The notes: generated by a model not told the origin, from the sequence alone. 64,000 nt of DNA from Ancylobacter novellus (GCA_003241485.1 QFQD01000030.1:45836-109835), one strand, 5' to 3'. Counted from the first letter of the stretch, positions 48,793 through 57,575 are shown. Made by a program: numbers and translations.

Positions 48793-49939
48793 CCGCACCG
48801 GCATCGAATGGACGGACGCGACGTGGAACCCGATCGTCGGGTGCAGCGTCGTCTCGCCCGGCTGCACCAACTGCTACGCCATGAAGATGGCGGCGCGGAT
48901 CGAGGCCATGCAGCCCGGCGCGCACTATGCCGGCACGACGCAAGCCGGCAAGGCCGGCGCTGTGTGGACCGGCAAGCTGGCGCTCGCGCCCGATTCCATC
49001 CTCACCCAGCCGCTGCGCTGGCGCCGCCCGCGCAGGATCTTCGTCAATTCCATGGGCGACCTCTTTCACGAGGACGTGCCCGACGCGTGGATCGACCGGG
49101 TGTTCGCCATCATGGCTCTCACCCCGCAGCACACCTATCAGGTGCTCACCAAGCGCAGCGCGCGGATGCGTGAATATCTCACCGCGCCGGGCCGATATGA
49201 GCGGGTCTACGAGGAGATTTTCGGCGGTAGCGAATGGCCTCCGCTTCCGAAAGGAATGGACACCGTCGCCGCAAGCGACAATCTCAGCGCGCTTCTGCTG
49301 CAAGGGCACCTGCCGAACGTCTGGCTCGGCGTCTCGACCGAGGATCAGCCCCGCGCCGACGAGCGGGTGCCGGACCTTCTCGCCACCCCCGCCGCCATCC
49401 GCTTCGTCTCGGCCGAGCCACTGCTCGGGCCGATCGATTACAGAAGCATCCGCCGCTACAACCCAACCGGCGCTCCATGGATAGATGCTCTTCGCGGTCT
49501 TGTGACCCGTGGAGACTATCTGGCGCGCTCGCCAAGTGAGTGTTCCTTCAACACCAGCACCCGCTTCCCGGGCGAACTGCCGAAGCTCGACCTCGTCATC
49601 GTCGGCGGCGAGAACGGCCCCCGGCCTATGAACCCGGATTGGGCGCGCTCGCTGCGCGACCGGTGCGCCGCCGCCGACACCGCCTTTTTCTTCAAGCAAT
49701 GGGGCAGCTGGGCGCCGGGTGAGTGGACGTTCGATCTCGACGATCACCTGCACTTCACACCGGATGACGATGCCGTGCCGGTGAGCCGGCTCAATCTCGC
49801 CGGCGCAGACAAACGCATGATTTGGTCGGCACAAAACCGGACGCCGGAAGGCCGCGGCTTCCTGAACGTGGGCAAGCGGGCCGCCGGCCGCCTTCTCGAC
49901 GGCGTCGAGCACAACGCCATGCCGGAGGCGCGGTCATGA
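48785..49939 (+). CDS. Phage Gp37/Gp68 family protein (DUF5131)
   Basis: A 384-residue protein. IEWTDATWNPIVGCSVVSPG then CTNCYAMKMA gives the Cys cluster (CxxxxxxCxxCY) of the Gp37/Gp68 family, which resembles a radical SAM site and probably holds an iron-sulfur cluster. VNSMGDLFHEDVPDAWIDRV and WLGVSTEDQPRADERVPDLL are further family landmarks. It is found in many phages, where its role is unproven. It overlaps genes on both sides. Confidence 0.85.
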   Translation: MADRTGIEWTDATWNPIVGCSVVSPGCTNCYAMKMAARIEAMQPGAHYAGTTQAGKAGAVWTGKLALAPDSILTQPLRWRRPRRIFVNSMGDLFHEDVPDAWIDRVFAIMALTPQHTYQVLTKRSARMREYLTAPGRYERVYEEIFGGSEWPPLPKGMDTVAASDNLSALLLQGHLPNVWLGVSTEDQPRADERVPDLLATPAAIRFVSAEPLLGPIDYRSIRRYNPTGAPWIDALRGLVTRGDYLARSPSECSFNTSTRFPGELPKLDLVIVGGENGPRPMNPDWARSLRDRCAAADTAFFFKQWGSWAPGEWTFDLDDHLHFTPDDDAVPVSRLNLAGADKRMIWSAQNRTPEGRGFLNVGKRAAGRLLDGVEHNAMPEARS

Positions 49940-50082
49940 CGGCTCTTGGTTGGACACTGGCCCTCGTCATCGCCTGGGCGACGTGGGCACCGCGCGAGGT
50001 CGGCGAGTTCATCGCCGAGGTTGTCAATTCCTACGAGATGAACCTCGCCGCGCTCCGCGCGAAGCGGGAGGCGAAGCCATGA
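49936..50082 (+). CDS. Small membrane protein (48 aa)
   Basis: ATG 49936 overlaps the Gp37/Gp68 stop, and its own stop overlaps the next ATG. One transmembrane segment (about 3-18, ALGWTLALVIAWATWAP) and a helical tail. Function unknown. Confidence 0.6.
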   Translation: MTALGWTLALVIAWATWAPREVGEFIAEVVNSYEMNLAALRAKREAKP

Positions 50083-50297
50083 AGGAATCTCGGCACCCCG
50101 TCCTGCTCTCGCGGAGCGAACTGGACCTTGTTACTCTCGGCCTTTGGCATTGGGAGGACCTGCTGCGCACGTCGCGCATCACTGGCAAGGCGCAGAAAGA
50201 TGACGTGCGGGTGCGCGACTGCGAGCAGCAGATTGCCCGCGTCCGCAACCTGAAGGCCCGCATGTTCCGCGCGAAGCCGAAGGCGGTGCAGCCATGA
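50079..50297 (+). CDS. Small phage protein (72 aa)
   Basis: ATG 50079 overlaps the previous stop (ATGA) and the end overlaps the ASCH start. Helical and basic, no motif recognised. Function unknown. Confidence 0.55.
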   Translation: MKESRHPVLLSRSELDLVTLGLWHWEDLLRTSRITGKAQKDDVRVRDCEQQIARVRNLKARMFRAKPKAVQP

Positions 50298-50737
50298 CAG
50301 CCTGCGGATGGCGCGCCCTCTCGATCATCCAGCCTTGGACCTGGTGCATCGCGCACGGCTTCAAGACGGTGGAAAACCGCAACTGGAAGCCCGGTAATCC
50401 CGGTTTGCGCTTTCGCGGCGACGTGCTGCTGCACGCCGGCCAGAAGTTCGACCGCGACGACTATGACTGGATCGCCGAGACCTTTCCGAACATCCCGCTG
50501 CCGCTGCCGCACGAGTTCGAACGCGGCGGCATCATCGGCCGCGCCCGCATCGTCGACGTGGTGCGCGAGATGGATTCGCCGTGGTTCTTCGGCCCCATCG
50601 GCCTCGTCATGGCGGACGCATCGCCGCTGCCCTTCCAGCCCTGCAAGGGCGCGCTGGGCTTCTTCAACCCCGGCGAGGCGGCCCGCCCCTTCGCCAGCCC
50701 GATCCCCGCCCATCTCGCCCAAGGGAGGCTGCTGTGA
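50294..50737 (+). CDS. ASCH-domain protein
   Basis: A 147-residue protein with ALSIIQPWTWCIAHGFKTVE and NRNWKPGNPGLRFRGDVLLH, the ASCH signature. This PUA-like fold binds RNA or modified nucleosides; some members hydrolyse acylated nucleosides. In phages they may counter host RNA-based systems, but that is not known here. Coupled by overlap to both neighbours. Confidence 0.8.
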   Translation: MTACGWRALSIIQPWTWCIAHGFKTVENRNWKPGNPGLRFRGDVLLHAGQKFDRDDYDWIAETFPNIPLPLPHEFERGGIIGRARIVDVVREMDSPWFFGPIGLVMADASPLPFQPCKGALGFFNPGEAARPFASPIPAHLAQGRLL

Positions 50738-51060
50738 GCGAGCCTATCAACGCGACAATTTCGCCCTGGATGCCGGAGCAGGACCGCATCCGCCTCGCCG
50801 TGCTCGGCAAGCTGGCGGAGGAGTGCAATGAGCTCGGCGCGCGAGCGGCCCGTTGCATCATTCAGGGAATTGACGAAGCCGACCCAGCGAGCAACCGCAG
50901 CAACCGGGCAGAACTGGCGCGGGAAATCGCCGACGTGATCGCGTGCACGGAAGTTGCCATCGAAGTCCTCACTCTCGACGTGAGCGACCGGCGCATCCAG
51001 GACAAGATGCGCGGGTTCTACCGCTGGCACACCATGATCGAGACCGGGGAGGGCCGCTGA
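50734..51060 (+). CDS. MazG-like NTP pyrophosphohydrolase
   Basis: A 108-residue protein starting GTG 50734, overlapping the previous stop (GTGA). VLGKLAEECNELGARAARC (EExxE-type) and LAREIADVIACTEVAIEVL (E/D-rich ExxD) are the metal-binding motifs of MazG-like all-alpha pyrophosphohydrolases. It would remove dUTP, modified nucleotides or alarmones. In the nucleotide metabolism part of the operon. Confidence 0.75.
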   Translation: MSEPINATISPWMPEQDRIRLAVLGKLAEECNELGARAARCIIQGIDEADPASNRSNRAELAREIADVIACTEVAIEVLTLDVSDRRIQDKMRGFYRWHTMIETGEGR

Positions 51061-51061
51061 C

Positions 51062-51553
51062 ATGGCCGGCAGCGTCAACAAGGTGATCCTCATCGGCCAT
51101 CTCGGCCGCGATCCTGATATCCGCACCTTTCAGAATGGCAACCGGGTCGCGAACCTCTCGCTCGCCACCTCGGAGACCTGGCGCGACAAGGCCAGCGGCG
51201 AGCGGCGCGAGCGCACCGAATGGCACCGCGTCGTCATCCTCAATGAGAACCTCATCAAGGTCGCCGAGCAATATCTGCGCAAGGGATCGAAGATATACCT
51301 CGAGGGCGTGATCGAAACCCGCAAGGCCACCGATCAGGCCGGCATCGAGCGATACTTCACCGAGGTGGTGCTGCGCCAATTCCGCGGCGAAATCGCCCTG
51401 CTCGACAAGGTCGACACCGGCTCGCGCGGCACGCCCGAGGAATATGACCGCGCCGACCCGCCGCGCCAGGGCGCAGAGCCCGGCGGCAGCTTCGGCAGCG
51501 CCGCCCCGCCGGCTGGCGGCACCGCCGATCTCGACGACGAAATTCCGTTCTGA
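51062..51553 (+). CDS. ssb: Single-stranded DNA-binding protein
   Basis: A 163-residue protein with an N-terminal OB fold (VNKVILIGHLGRDPDIRTFQ, TEWHRVVI, KGSKIYLEGVIETRKATDQA), a glycine/proline linker, and the conserved acidic tip DDEIPF that recruits replication partners. Phage-encoded; the host should have its own. Starts 1 base after the MazG-like stop. Confidence 0.95.
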   Translation: MAGSVNKVILIGHLGRDPDIRTFQNGNRVANLSLATSETWRDKASGERRERTEWHRVVILNENLIKVAEQYLRKGSKIYLEGVIETRKATDQAGIERYFTEVVLRQFRGEIALLDKVDTGSRGTPEEYDRADPPRQGAEPGGSFGSAAPPAGGTADLDDEIPF

Positions 51554-51565
51554 GGGGAGGCGGAC

Positions 51566-51814
51566 ATGCAGGCAACGCTCAACATCGCCGACCTAGCCGC
51601 AGAGGTGCAGGAGCGCACGGCGGAACACGCGGAGTGCGTCGCTCTCGCGGCCGAAGCCAACCGGCGGGAGACAGCCAGCCTCAACCAGCTGAATCAGGCG
51701 CAGAAGCAACTCGACGAGGCCATGAAGGCGCTGCGCATGGCGGCCCCGAACAGCACGGATTGGGGCCGGCAGGCGGCATTTATCCGCTGCGGCGAAGGCG
51801 GCGCCGATGGCTGA
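51566..51814 (+). CDS. Small helical phage protein
   Basis: An 82-residue protein, mostly coiled coil (LNQLNQAQKQLDEAMKALRM), GAGG upstream of ATG 51566. Its end overlaps the excisionase-like start by 8 bases. Function unknown. Confidence 0.55.
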   Translation: MQATLNIADLAAEVQERTAEHAECVALAAEANRRETASLNQLNQAQKQLDEAMKALRMAAPNSTDWGRQAAFIRCGEGGADG

Positions 51815-52076
51815 AGCTTCTCCTCGTCACTATCCCCTGCCGCCATCCCTCCCGCCCCGCGGCATCCGCCGCGAGGCGGCGGCGGCCTATGTCGGTGTCT
51901 CGCCGCGCAAATTCGACGAGATGGTGCAGGATGGGCGCATGCCGCCGGCCAAGAAGATCGACGGCGCCCGCGTGTGGGATATCCGGCGGCTTGACCTCGC
52001 GTTCGATAAGCTGCCGGATAATGGTCCCAGCGCGGACGCGGAAGACGCGGCCGGGGAGTGGATTTGCAAGGCTTGA
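51807..52076 (+). CDS. Excisionase-like helix-turn-helix protein (AlpA/Xis type)
   Basis: An 89-residue protein. RREAAAAYVGVSPRKFDEMV and DGRMPPAKKIDGARVWDIRR give the MerR-type winged helix common to Xis and AlpA. It directly precedes the integrase (4 bases), which is the usual order. It should bend attachment DNA and direct excision. Confidence 0.75.
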   Translation: MAEASPRHYPLPPSLPPRGIRREAAAAYVGVSPRKFDEMVQDGRMPPAKKIDGARVWDIRRLDLAFDKLPDNGPSADAEDAAGEWICKA

Positions 52077-52080
52077 CGTC

Positions 52081-53238
52081 ATGCTTGATCGGCTGAAATA
52101 CGTCTATGAAGATATCGACCAGCGCGGCAATGTCCGGTTCTATTTCTGGCGCGGCAAGGGCCATCGCAAGACCCGCCTGCGCGCCGAGTTCGGCACGTCC
52201 GAGTTCCGCCGCCTCTACGACCAGGCGCTGGCGCAGGCCGTCGAGACCCCGGCAAAGCCAGCGGTCGGCGTCACGCTGCCCGGCACCTATAAATGGTTGG
52301 CCCAGCGTTATTTCGCCGAGTGCGCCGAGTTCCTGCGCATGGAGGCGCGCACCCGTCACATCCGCCGCCAGCTGGTCGAGAAGACCTTCGACGAGCCGAT
52401 TACGCCCGAATCGAGCCGCCTGTTCGGCGACATACCGCTGCAGCATCTGAACGCCCGGTCGGTGAGAATGCTGCGCGACCGCAAGCTGGAATATCCGGAG
52501 GCGGGCAATGCGCGCGTCAAGGCGCTGCGCGGCATCTTCGGTTGGGCACTGAAAGAGGAGATCGAGGGCGTCACGGCGAATCCCGCGCGCGACGTGAGCT
52601 ACTTCCAGGGCTCCGATGAAGGCCATCACACATGGTCGCTTGATGAGGTCGCCGCCTTCGAGACGCGCCACCCGGCCGGCACCAAGGCCCACCTTGCCTT
52701 CGCGCTGCTGCTCTACACCGGCGTGCGCAGGTCCGATGTCGTGCAGCTTGGAAAGCAGATGATTCGCAACGGATGGCTGCACTTCACCGAGACGAAGGGC
52801 CGCGCGCGCCGCGTGAAGCAGCGCGAAATCCCCATCCTGCCGCAGCTGCAGGCGGCGATAGATGCGGCGAATCTGGGCAACCTCACCTTCCTCGTCACCG
52901 AGCACGGCGCGCCCTTCAGCGTGGCCGGCTTCGGCAACTGGTTTCGCGATCGGTGCAACGAAGCGGGCCTGAAGGAATGCAGCGCCCACGGCCTGCGCAA
53001 GGCCGGCGCCACCATTGCCGCCACAAACGGCGCCACCGAACACCAGCTGATGGCAATTTACGGCTGGGAAAGCCCGAAGCAGGCCGCCGTCTACACCCGC
53101 AAAGCCAACCGCCGACGCCTCGCCGGCGACGCCATGCACCTCATCGCGCCGCCCGCCGAACCGGCCAAAGAGGGAACAAATCTTTCCCACTCTGAAGCCG
53201 CAGAAATATCCGGTGGGAAAGAAATCGCGAAAAGATGA
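52081..53238 (+). CDS. int: Tyrosine integrase
   Basis: A 385-residue tyrosine recombinase; ATG 52081 chosen because it is close after the xis-like stop. Catalytic residues are visible: TGVRRSDVVQL (Arg), the TKGRARRVKQR beta-hairpin (Lys), HGLRKAG (HxxR), IYGWESPKQAAVYTRKANR (Trp and the Tyr nucleophile). The N-terminal part has an SAM-like core-binding region. It lies 21 bases from attR, and its target is tRNA-Arg(CCU). Confidence 0.95.
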   Translation: MLDRLKYVYEDIDQRGNVRFYFWRGKGHRKTRLRAEFGTSEFRRLYDQALAQAVETPAKPAVGVTLPGTYKWLAQRYFAECAEFLRMEARTRHIRRQLVEKTFDEPITPESSRLFGDIPLQHLNARSVRMLRDRKLEYPEAGNARVKALRGIFGWALKEEIEGVTANPARDVSYFQGSDEGHHTWSLDEVAAFETRHPAGTKAHLAFALLLYTGVRRSDVVQLGKQMIRNGWLHFTETKGRARRVKQREIPILPQLQAAIDAANLGNLTFLVTEHGAPFSVAGFGNWFRDRCNEAGLKECSAHGLRKAGATIAATNGATEHQLMAIYGWESPKQAAVYTRKANRRRLAGDAMHLIAPPAEPAKEGTNLSHSEAAEISGGKEIAKR

Positions 53239-53259
53239 TATAAATCAGCACCTTAAATT

Positions 53260-53279
53260 TCCGGTGGCCTCCCGGAAGG
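53260..53279 (+). repeat. attR core (20 bp)
   Basis: Identical to 6046-6065. Fifteen bases are the 3' end of the tRNA (53265-53279) and five lie beyond it. Confidence 0.9.
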
Positions 53280-53341
53280 GAATCGAACCCCTGACCCCAG
53301 GTTTAGGAAACCTGTGCTCTATCCTGCTGAGCTACCGGGAG
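53265..53341 (-). tRNA. tRNA-Arg(CCT), integration site
   Basis: 77 nt with CCA encoded. Acceptor CTCCCGG pairs with CCGGGAG; the anticodon loop TTCCTAA carries CCT, flanked by CAGGT/ACCTG; T-arm has GGTTCGATT. All arms pair. It reads AGG codons. It is intact to the right of the prophage, so integration did not damage it. Its original terminator is now beyond attL at 6015-6040. Confidence 0.95.
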
Positions 53342-53482
53342 TGACCGCCGGTACATGACCTCAATCGGGTTCCGGGATCAAGAGGCGCGGGAAGCGCCGC
53401 CAAGCTGCGCTATCATCCCCAGCGAAGGACGTGCCGACGAGAAACCGCCGACCAGAAGATCAGGGTGATCGGGGCGCTAAGG

Positions 53483-54337
53483 ATGTCGTCGCAAGCCAGG
53501 GAGAGCCTGCCGGACAGGGGCCAGGTTGCGACCATCCCCGCCCGGCGTAGGGGGGCGGGGTGCGCGCGCGCGAGTGGGATGGCCGGTGGCGTCCTTGCCG
53601 CCATCAGTCTCACGCTTGCCGCTGGCCTGCCGTCCCATGCCGGGGAGATCTGCCCGGACAATTTCGGTGTTCCGGTGCGTGTCGAGGCCGTGGACCGGTT
53701 CGGCGACCTTGTGCTGGCGGATGGCGCGACGGTGCGGCTCGCCGGGCTGTCGGTCCCCGGCGCGGGCGAGACGCGGCAGATGACCGTGCTGCGCGAGGCC
53801 GCGCTCGGCCGCGAGGTGGTGCTCGCGCGGGCGAAGGACGGCAAGGACCGCTACGGCCGTGCCGAGGCGCTGGTGCGGGTGAGCGGGGAGGCGACAACGC
53901 TGCAGGCGGCATTGCTTGGTGAGGGGCTGGCGCTCGCGCGGCCCGAACCGGGCTATCTCGGCTGCATGGAGGGCTTCAAGGCCGCCGAGGCCCCGGCACG
54001 CCAGGCGCGACGCGGCCTCTGGGCGGATCGGCCGGTGGCGGCCCGCGACGAAGCGCGCGCCGGCGCGCAGCTGGGCCAGTTCACAATTCTCGCAGGTCGC
54101 GTGCTTTCGGTTGGAAACGGGCGGCAGGTGGATTACCTCAATTTTGGCCCGGTTTGGCGGCAAGACACGACCGCGAGGCTGGGAAAGCCAGTGCGTGCCG
54201 CCCTCGAACAGGCCGGCGTGCCGCTGGAGTCGCTGTCGGGACAGTGGCTTGCGGTACGCGGTGTCGTGGTCGAGGCCGGGGGACCGGCGATCGATGTGCG
54301 GTGGATCGAGCAATTGGAGCTGGCCGGCGCACGATGA
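53483..54337 (+). CDS. SNase-like (thermonuclease fold) exported protein
   Basis: A 284-residue protein (ATG 53483; GTG 53465 also possible). A signal peptide is likely around ASGMAGGVLAAISLTLAAGL with cleavage near SHAG. Residues about 65-165 look like a staphylococcal-nuclease domain: GDLVLADGATVRLAGLSVPG and KDGKDRYGRAEALV, with the conserved RYGR. Several catalytic residues are not obvious, so it may be a fold member that binds rather than cuts. It is followed by an M48 lipoprotein. Confidence 0.7.
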   Translation: MSSQARESLPDRGQVATIPARRRGAGCARASGMAGGVLAAISLTLAAGLPSHAGEICPDNFGVPVRVEAVDRFGDLVLADGATVRLAGLSVPGAGETRQMTVLREAALGREVVLARAKDGKDRYGRAEALVRVSGEATTLQAALLGEGLALARPEPGYLGCMEGFKAAEAPARQARRGLWADRPVAARDEARAGAQLGQFTILAGRVLSVGNGRQVDYLNFGPVWRQDTTARLGKPVRAALEQAGVPLESLSGQWLAVRGVVVEAGGPAIDVRWIEQLELAGAR

Positions 54338-54377
54338 TGGGACGAGAGCAGGCGGGAAACGGGTGAAGACGCCGGGG

Positions 54378-55874
54378 ATGATGGGGGCGCTGGGCAAGGC
54401 GAAGTGGCCGCGGCTTCTGCTGCTGGCCGGCATGCTCGTGCTGTCGGCCGGGCTGTCCGGCTGCGCCGGTCTCCAGGAGCCGGCCACGGCCGAGGCCAAG
54501 GCGGCCACGGCGATGCCTTCGCTCGAAGAGAGCATGACGCCCGCGCAGCGCAAGGAGCACGAGCGCCTCGTCGCATCCTATGGCGGTGCCTATAACGACC
54601 CCAAGCTCCAGGCCGAAATACAGAAGATCGTCACCCGGCTGGTGGCGGCTTCCGAACGACCGGACCTGCATTACCGCGTCACTATTCTCAATTCGCCGGC
54701 GATCAACGCCTTCGCCCTGCCGAACGGCTCGCTCTATGTAACGCGCGGGCTGCTGGCGCTGGCCTCCGACAATTCCGAACTCGCCTCGGTGATGGCGCAT
54801 GAGATGGCCCATGTGATCGCCAACCATGCCGCCACCCGCGAAGATCAGATGAAGCAGGCCGTGCTGGTCAGCCGCGTCATTTCGGATGTGGTGAACGATT
54901 CCGATCTCGGCGCGCTGGCGCTGGCGAAGAGCCGCATTTCGCTCGCCAGCTTTTCGCGCGGGCAGGAACTGGAGGCGGATGCAATCGGCGTGGGTATCAG
55001 CGCGCGCGCAGGTTTCGATCCCTATGGCGCCGAGCGCTTCCTCACCACCATGGGCCGGCAGGCGAGCCTGAAATCCTCCGCCCCAGGGCCGAACGCCACG
55101 TCCGGCAACGACCAGCAGGCGGATTTCCTGGCCACCCATCCGGCAACCCCGGAGCGCATCTCCATCGTGATGGCGAATGCGCGCGAATACGCCTCGCCCG
55201 ACAAGCCCGGTGAGCGCGACCGCACCCAATATCTCGGTGCCATTGACGGGCTGGTGTTCGGCGACGACCCCAAGGAAGGCTTCATCCGTGGCCGCCGCTT
55301 CTTCCATCCCAAGCTCGGCTTCACCTTCACCGCGCCCGAGGGCTTCACGCTGGAGAACACCTCGCAGGCTGTGCTCGGCGCCACCACCACCGGCCGCGAG
55401 GCATTGCGGCTTGATGCAGTGCGGGTCGGCGGCGACCAGAGTCTGGCGCAATATCTGTCGTCTGGCTGGATCGACGGTGTGGAGGTTTCCTCCGTCGAGA
55501 GTCTCGTCCTGAACGGTTTCCCCGCGGCCACTGCCGTGGCGCGTGGCGAGCAGTGGTCGTTCCGCATGTTCGCCATCCGCTTCGGGAGCGATGTCTATCG
55601 GCTGATCTTCGCGGCGCGTGAACTCACCCCCGAGCTCGATGCGCAGTTCCGCGAAGCAGCGGAGACTTTCCGCCGTGTGTCGATCGAGGAGGCCGAGAAC
55701 GTCAGGCCGCTGCGTATCCGCATCGTCAAGGCCGGCATCGGCGATACGCCCGAAAAGGTCGCGGCCAAAATGGACGTGCAGGACCGCGCGCTGGAGCGCT
55801 TCCTCGTGCTCAACGGACTGCAGAAGGGCGACAAGCTCGCCTATGGCGAGCAGTACAAGATCATCGCGGAGTAG
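54378..55874 (+). CDS. M48 family metalloprotease lipoprotein with LysM-like C-terminus
   Basis: A 498-residue protein. The signal peptide (LLLLAGMLVLSAGLSGC) ends in a lipobox with Cys about 33. HEMAH (about 150) and FSRGQELEADAIGVG give the zinc ligands of M48 peptidases. The C-terminal VKAGIGDTPEKVAAKMDVQD and GLQKGDKLAYGEQYKII resembles a LysM/SPOR-type domain. Related to BepA/YggG-type outer membrane quality control. ATG 54378 was chosen, with GTG 54363 as an alternative. Confidence 0.8.
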   Translation: MMGALGKAKWPRLLLLAGMLVLSAGLSGCAGLQEPATAEAKAATAMPSLEESMTPAQRKEHERLVASYGGAYNDPKLQAEIQKIVTRLVAASERPDLHYRVTILNSPAINAFALPNGSLYVTRGLLALASDNSELASVMAHEMAHVIANHAATREDQMKQAVLVSRVISDVVNDSDLGALALAKSRISLASFSRGQELEADAIGVGISARAGFDPYGAERFLTTMGRQASLKSSAPGPNATSGNDQQADFLATHPATPERISIVMANAREYASPDKPGERDRTQYLGAIDGLVFGDDPKEGFIRGRRFFHPKLGFTFTAPEGFTLENTSQAVLGATTTGREALRLDAVRVGGDQSLAQYLSSGWIDGVEVSSVESLVLNGFPAATAVARGEQWSFRMFAIRFGSDVYRLIFAARELTPELDAQFREAAETFRRVSIEEAENVRPLRIRIVKAGIGDTPEKVAAKMDVQDRALERFLVLNGLQKGDKLAYGEQYKIIAE

Positions 55875-55894
55875 CCGGGACGGTGCCCGCCCGT

Positions 55895-56779
55895 TCACGC
55901 GGGCCCGAAGGCGCCACGCGGCACGTCGGGGCCATGCGTCAAGGCAATGCGCAGCTTCTCCAGCGCCCGGCTCTCGATCTGTCGCACGCGTTCCTTGGAG
56001 ATGCCGAGTCGCGCCCCCAGCGTTTCCAGCGTCTCGCTGTCCTCGTTGAGACGACGGGCCTGAATGATGCGGATCTCGCGCTCGTTCAGTGCGCGAAGCG
56101 CCCGACGCAGCCAGCGCCGCCGCCGTTCCCCGTCGATCTCGATGGAGGCCTGCTCATCCGGGAGAGGGTCGCTGGCCACCAGCTGGTCAAGCCGCTCGCT
56201 ACCGGCCTCGTCGTCATTGGTAAGAGGCGCGTTGAGCGAAAGGTCGGGAATGTTCAGTCGCGCATCCATGCGGGCGACCTCGACGGGATTGACGCCAAGG
56301 CTGTGGGCGATGGTGGCATGCATCTCCTCGCGGCGCGGCGTCGTGCCGTCCTCATTGGAGCGCTCCAAGCGTGCGCGCATGCGGCGCAGATTGAAGAACA
56401 GCGCCTTCTGGCCGGAGGAGGTGCCGCCGCGCACGATTGACCAGTTGCGCAGCACATAATCCTGTATCGCCGCGCGGATCCACCAGGTGGCGTAGGTCGA
56501 GAACCGCACCTCATGGGCCGTCTCGAAGCGGGCGGCGGCCTCCAGCAGGCCGATATGCCCCTCCTGCACGAGGTCGGACATGGGTAGTCCGTAATTGCGG
56601 AAACGGCGCGCAATGGCGATGGCGAGGCGCATATGTGCCCGCACCAGAACATGAAGCGCCGCTTCGTCATGGGTCTCGGCCCAGCGGCGTGCGAGATCGT
56701 ATTCCTGCTCGCGGGCAAGCAGCGGAATTTTCATGGCCTCCCGCGTCAGCCTTGACTGGCTGTTGGCCGGCTCGCTCAT
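55895..56779 (-). CDS. rpoH: RNA polymerase heat-shock sigma factor (RpoH)
   Basis: A 294-residue sigma-32 type factor. Region 2 (ARRFRNYGLPMSDLVQEGHI, RFSTYATWWIRAAIQDYVLR), the RpoH box QKALFFNLRRMRARL and region 4 (LNEREIRIIQARRL, LGARLGISKERVRQIESRAL) are present. The length and tail suit the RpoH2 group of alphaproteobacteria. It is convergent with the M48 gene, 20 bases away. Confidence 0.9.
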   Translation of the reverse strand: MSEPANSQSRLTREAMKIPLLAREQEYDLARRWAETHDEAALHVLVRAHMRLAIAIARRFRNYGLPMSDLVQEGHIGLLEAAARFETAHEVRFSTYATWWIRAAIQDYVLRNWSIVRGGTSSGQKALFFNLRRMRARLERSNEDGTTPRREEMHATIAHSLGVNPVEVARMDARLNIPDLSLNAPLTNDDEAGSERLDQLVASDPLPDEQASIEIDGERRRRWLRRALRALNEREIRIIQARRLNEDSETLETLGARLGISKERVRQIESRALEKLRIALTHGPDVPRGAFGPA

Positions 56780-56924
56780 GCGCTTCTCCCGAACGCTTTT
56801 ACCGTAGGCGCGGTATCAGGAGCGTAACGCGGCGAAGCGGTCGTGGGTTCCCGCGGGTGTCGCACCGTCGTGGGGGGCGCGGACAGCTTGTCGCTGCCAG
56901 TCGCCGTCCGGCGGCGGCGCAAAC

Positions 56925-56951
56925 AAAAAGCCCGGCGCGAGGCCGGGCTTT
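56925..56951. terminator. Bidirectional terminator downstream of carD
   Basis: AAAAAGCCCGGC and GCCGGGCTTT arms form an 8-9 bp stem with A/T flanks, after the carD stop and upstream of rpoH. Confidence 0.8.
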
Positions 56952-56978
56952 GCGTAGTTGAATTGGGGCAGCAGCGCC

Positions 56979-57575
56979 TCAGGCGGCAGCTTCCTCGGAT
57001 TCATCATCCGTCGCGTCGACCTCGGCTTCGGTCTCACCCTTGCCGAGGCGGCGCGGGCCCTTGAGCAGGTTCGACTCGATGACCTTGATCGCCTCGGTCT
57101 CGGTCAGGTTGTCGACAGCGGCAAGCTCGCGCGCCATGCGGTCGAGCGCGGCCTCGTAGAGCTGGCGCTCGCTGTAGGACTGCTCGGGCTGCGCCTCGGA
57201 ACGGTAGAGGTCGCGCACCACTTCAGCGATGGCGACGAGGTCGCCGGAATTGATCTTGGCTTCATATTCCTGCGCGCGGCGGCTCCACATGGTCCGCTTC
57301 ACGCGGGCGCGGCCCTTCAGGGTTTCCAGCGCCTTCTTCATGATGGTGGGCTCGGAGAGCTTGCGCATGCCGACGGTCGCGATCTTCGGCACGGGCACGC
57401 GCAGCGTCATCTTGTCCTTTTCGAAATGAATGACGAAAAGCTCAAGCTTGAAACCCGCGACTTCCTGTTCCTCGATCGCCGTGATGCGTCCGACGCCATG
57501 GGACGGATAGACGATGTGTTCGCCCGTCTTGAAACCCTGGCGGATATTGTTGGACGGCTTCTTCGTCGACGTCAT
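56979..57575 (-). CDS. carD: CarD family transcriptional regulator
   Basis: A 198-residue protein starting ATG 57575. It has QGFKTGEHIVYPSHGVGRIT and FVIHFEKDKMTLRVPVPKIA (Tudor-like RNAP-binding domain), then helices (MWSRRAQEYEAKINSGDLVA, YSERQLYEAALDRMARELAA) that contact the promoter. The acidic tail (about 175-198) is usual in alphaproteobacteria. It stabilises open complexes at rRNA and other promoters. Confidence 0.9.
   Translation of the reverse strand: MTSTKKPSNNIRQGFKTGEHIVYPSHGVGRITAIEEQEVAGFKLELFVIHFEKDKMTLRVPVPKIATVGMRKLSEPTIMKKALETLKGRARVKRTMWSRRAQEYEAKINSGDLVAIAEVVRDLYRSEAQPEQSYSERQLYEAALDRMARELAAVDNLTETEAIKVIESNLLKGPRRLGKGETEAEVDATDDESEEAAA

Larger units (their letters stand above)
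6046..53279. mobile_element. Lambda-type siphovirus prophage in tRNA-Arg(CCU)
   Basis: A 47.2 kb prophage is bounded by identical 20-base sequences at 6046-6065 and 53260-53279; the right copy is the 3' end of tRNA-Arg(CCU). Inside are a tyrosine integrase next to attR, an excisionase-like protein, cI/cro-like regulators, replication genes, terminase, portal, capsid, full tail, fibre and lysis modules. Gene order within the late block is that of lambda (Nu1, A, W, B, protease/capsid, tail, tape measure, tail tip, fibre, lysis). All essential classes are present and no structural gene is visibly broken, so it may be inducible. Only one early gene (near 43.7 kb) shows a frame problem. Confidence 0.95.

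Noticed and set aside
53465..53482. GTG 53465 as the start of the nuclease-like protein
   Set aside because: Possible, but ATG 53483 gives a sufficient signal peptide region and needs no rare start; kept as an alternative only.
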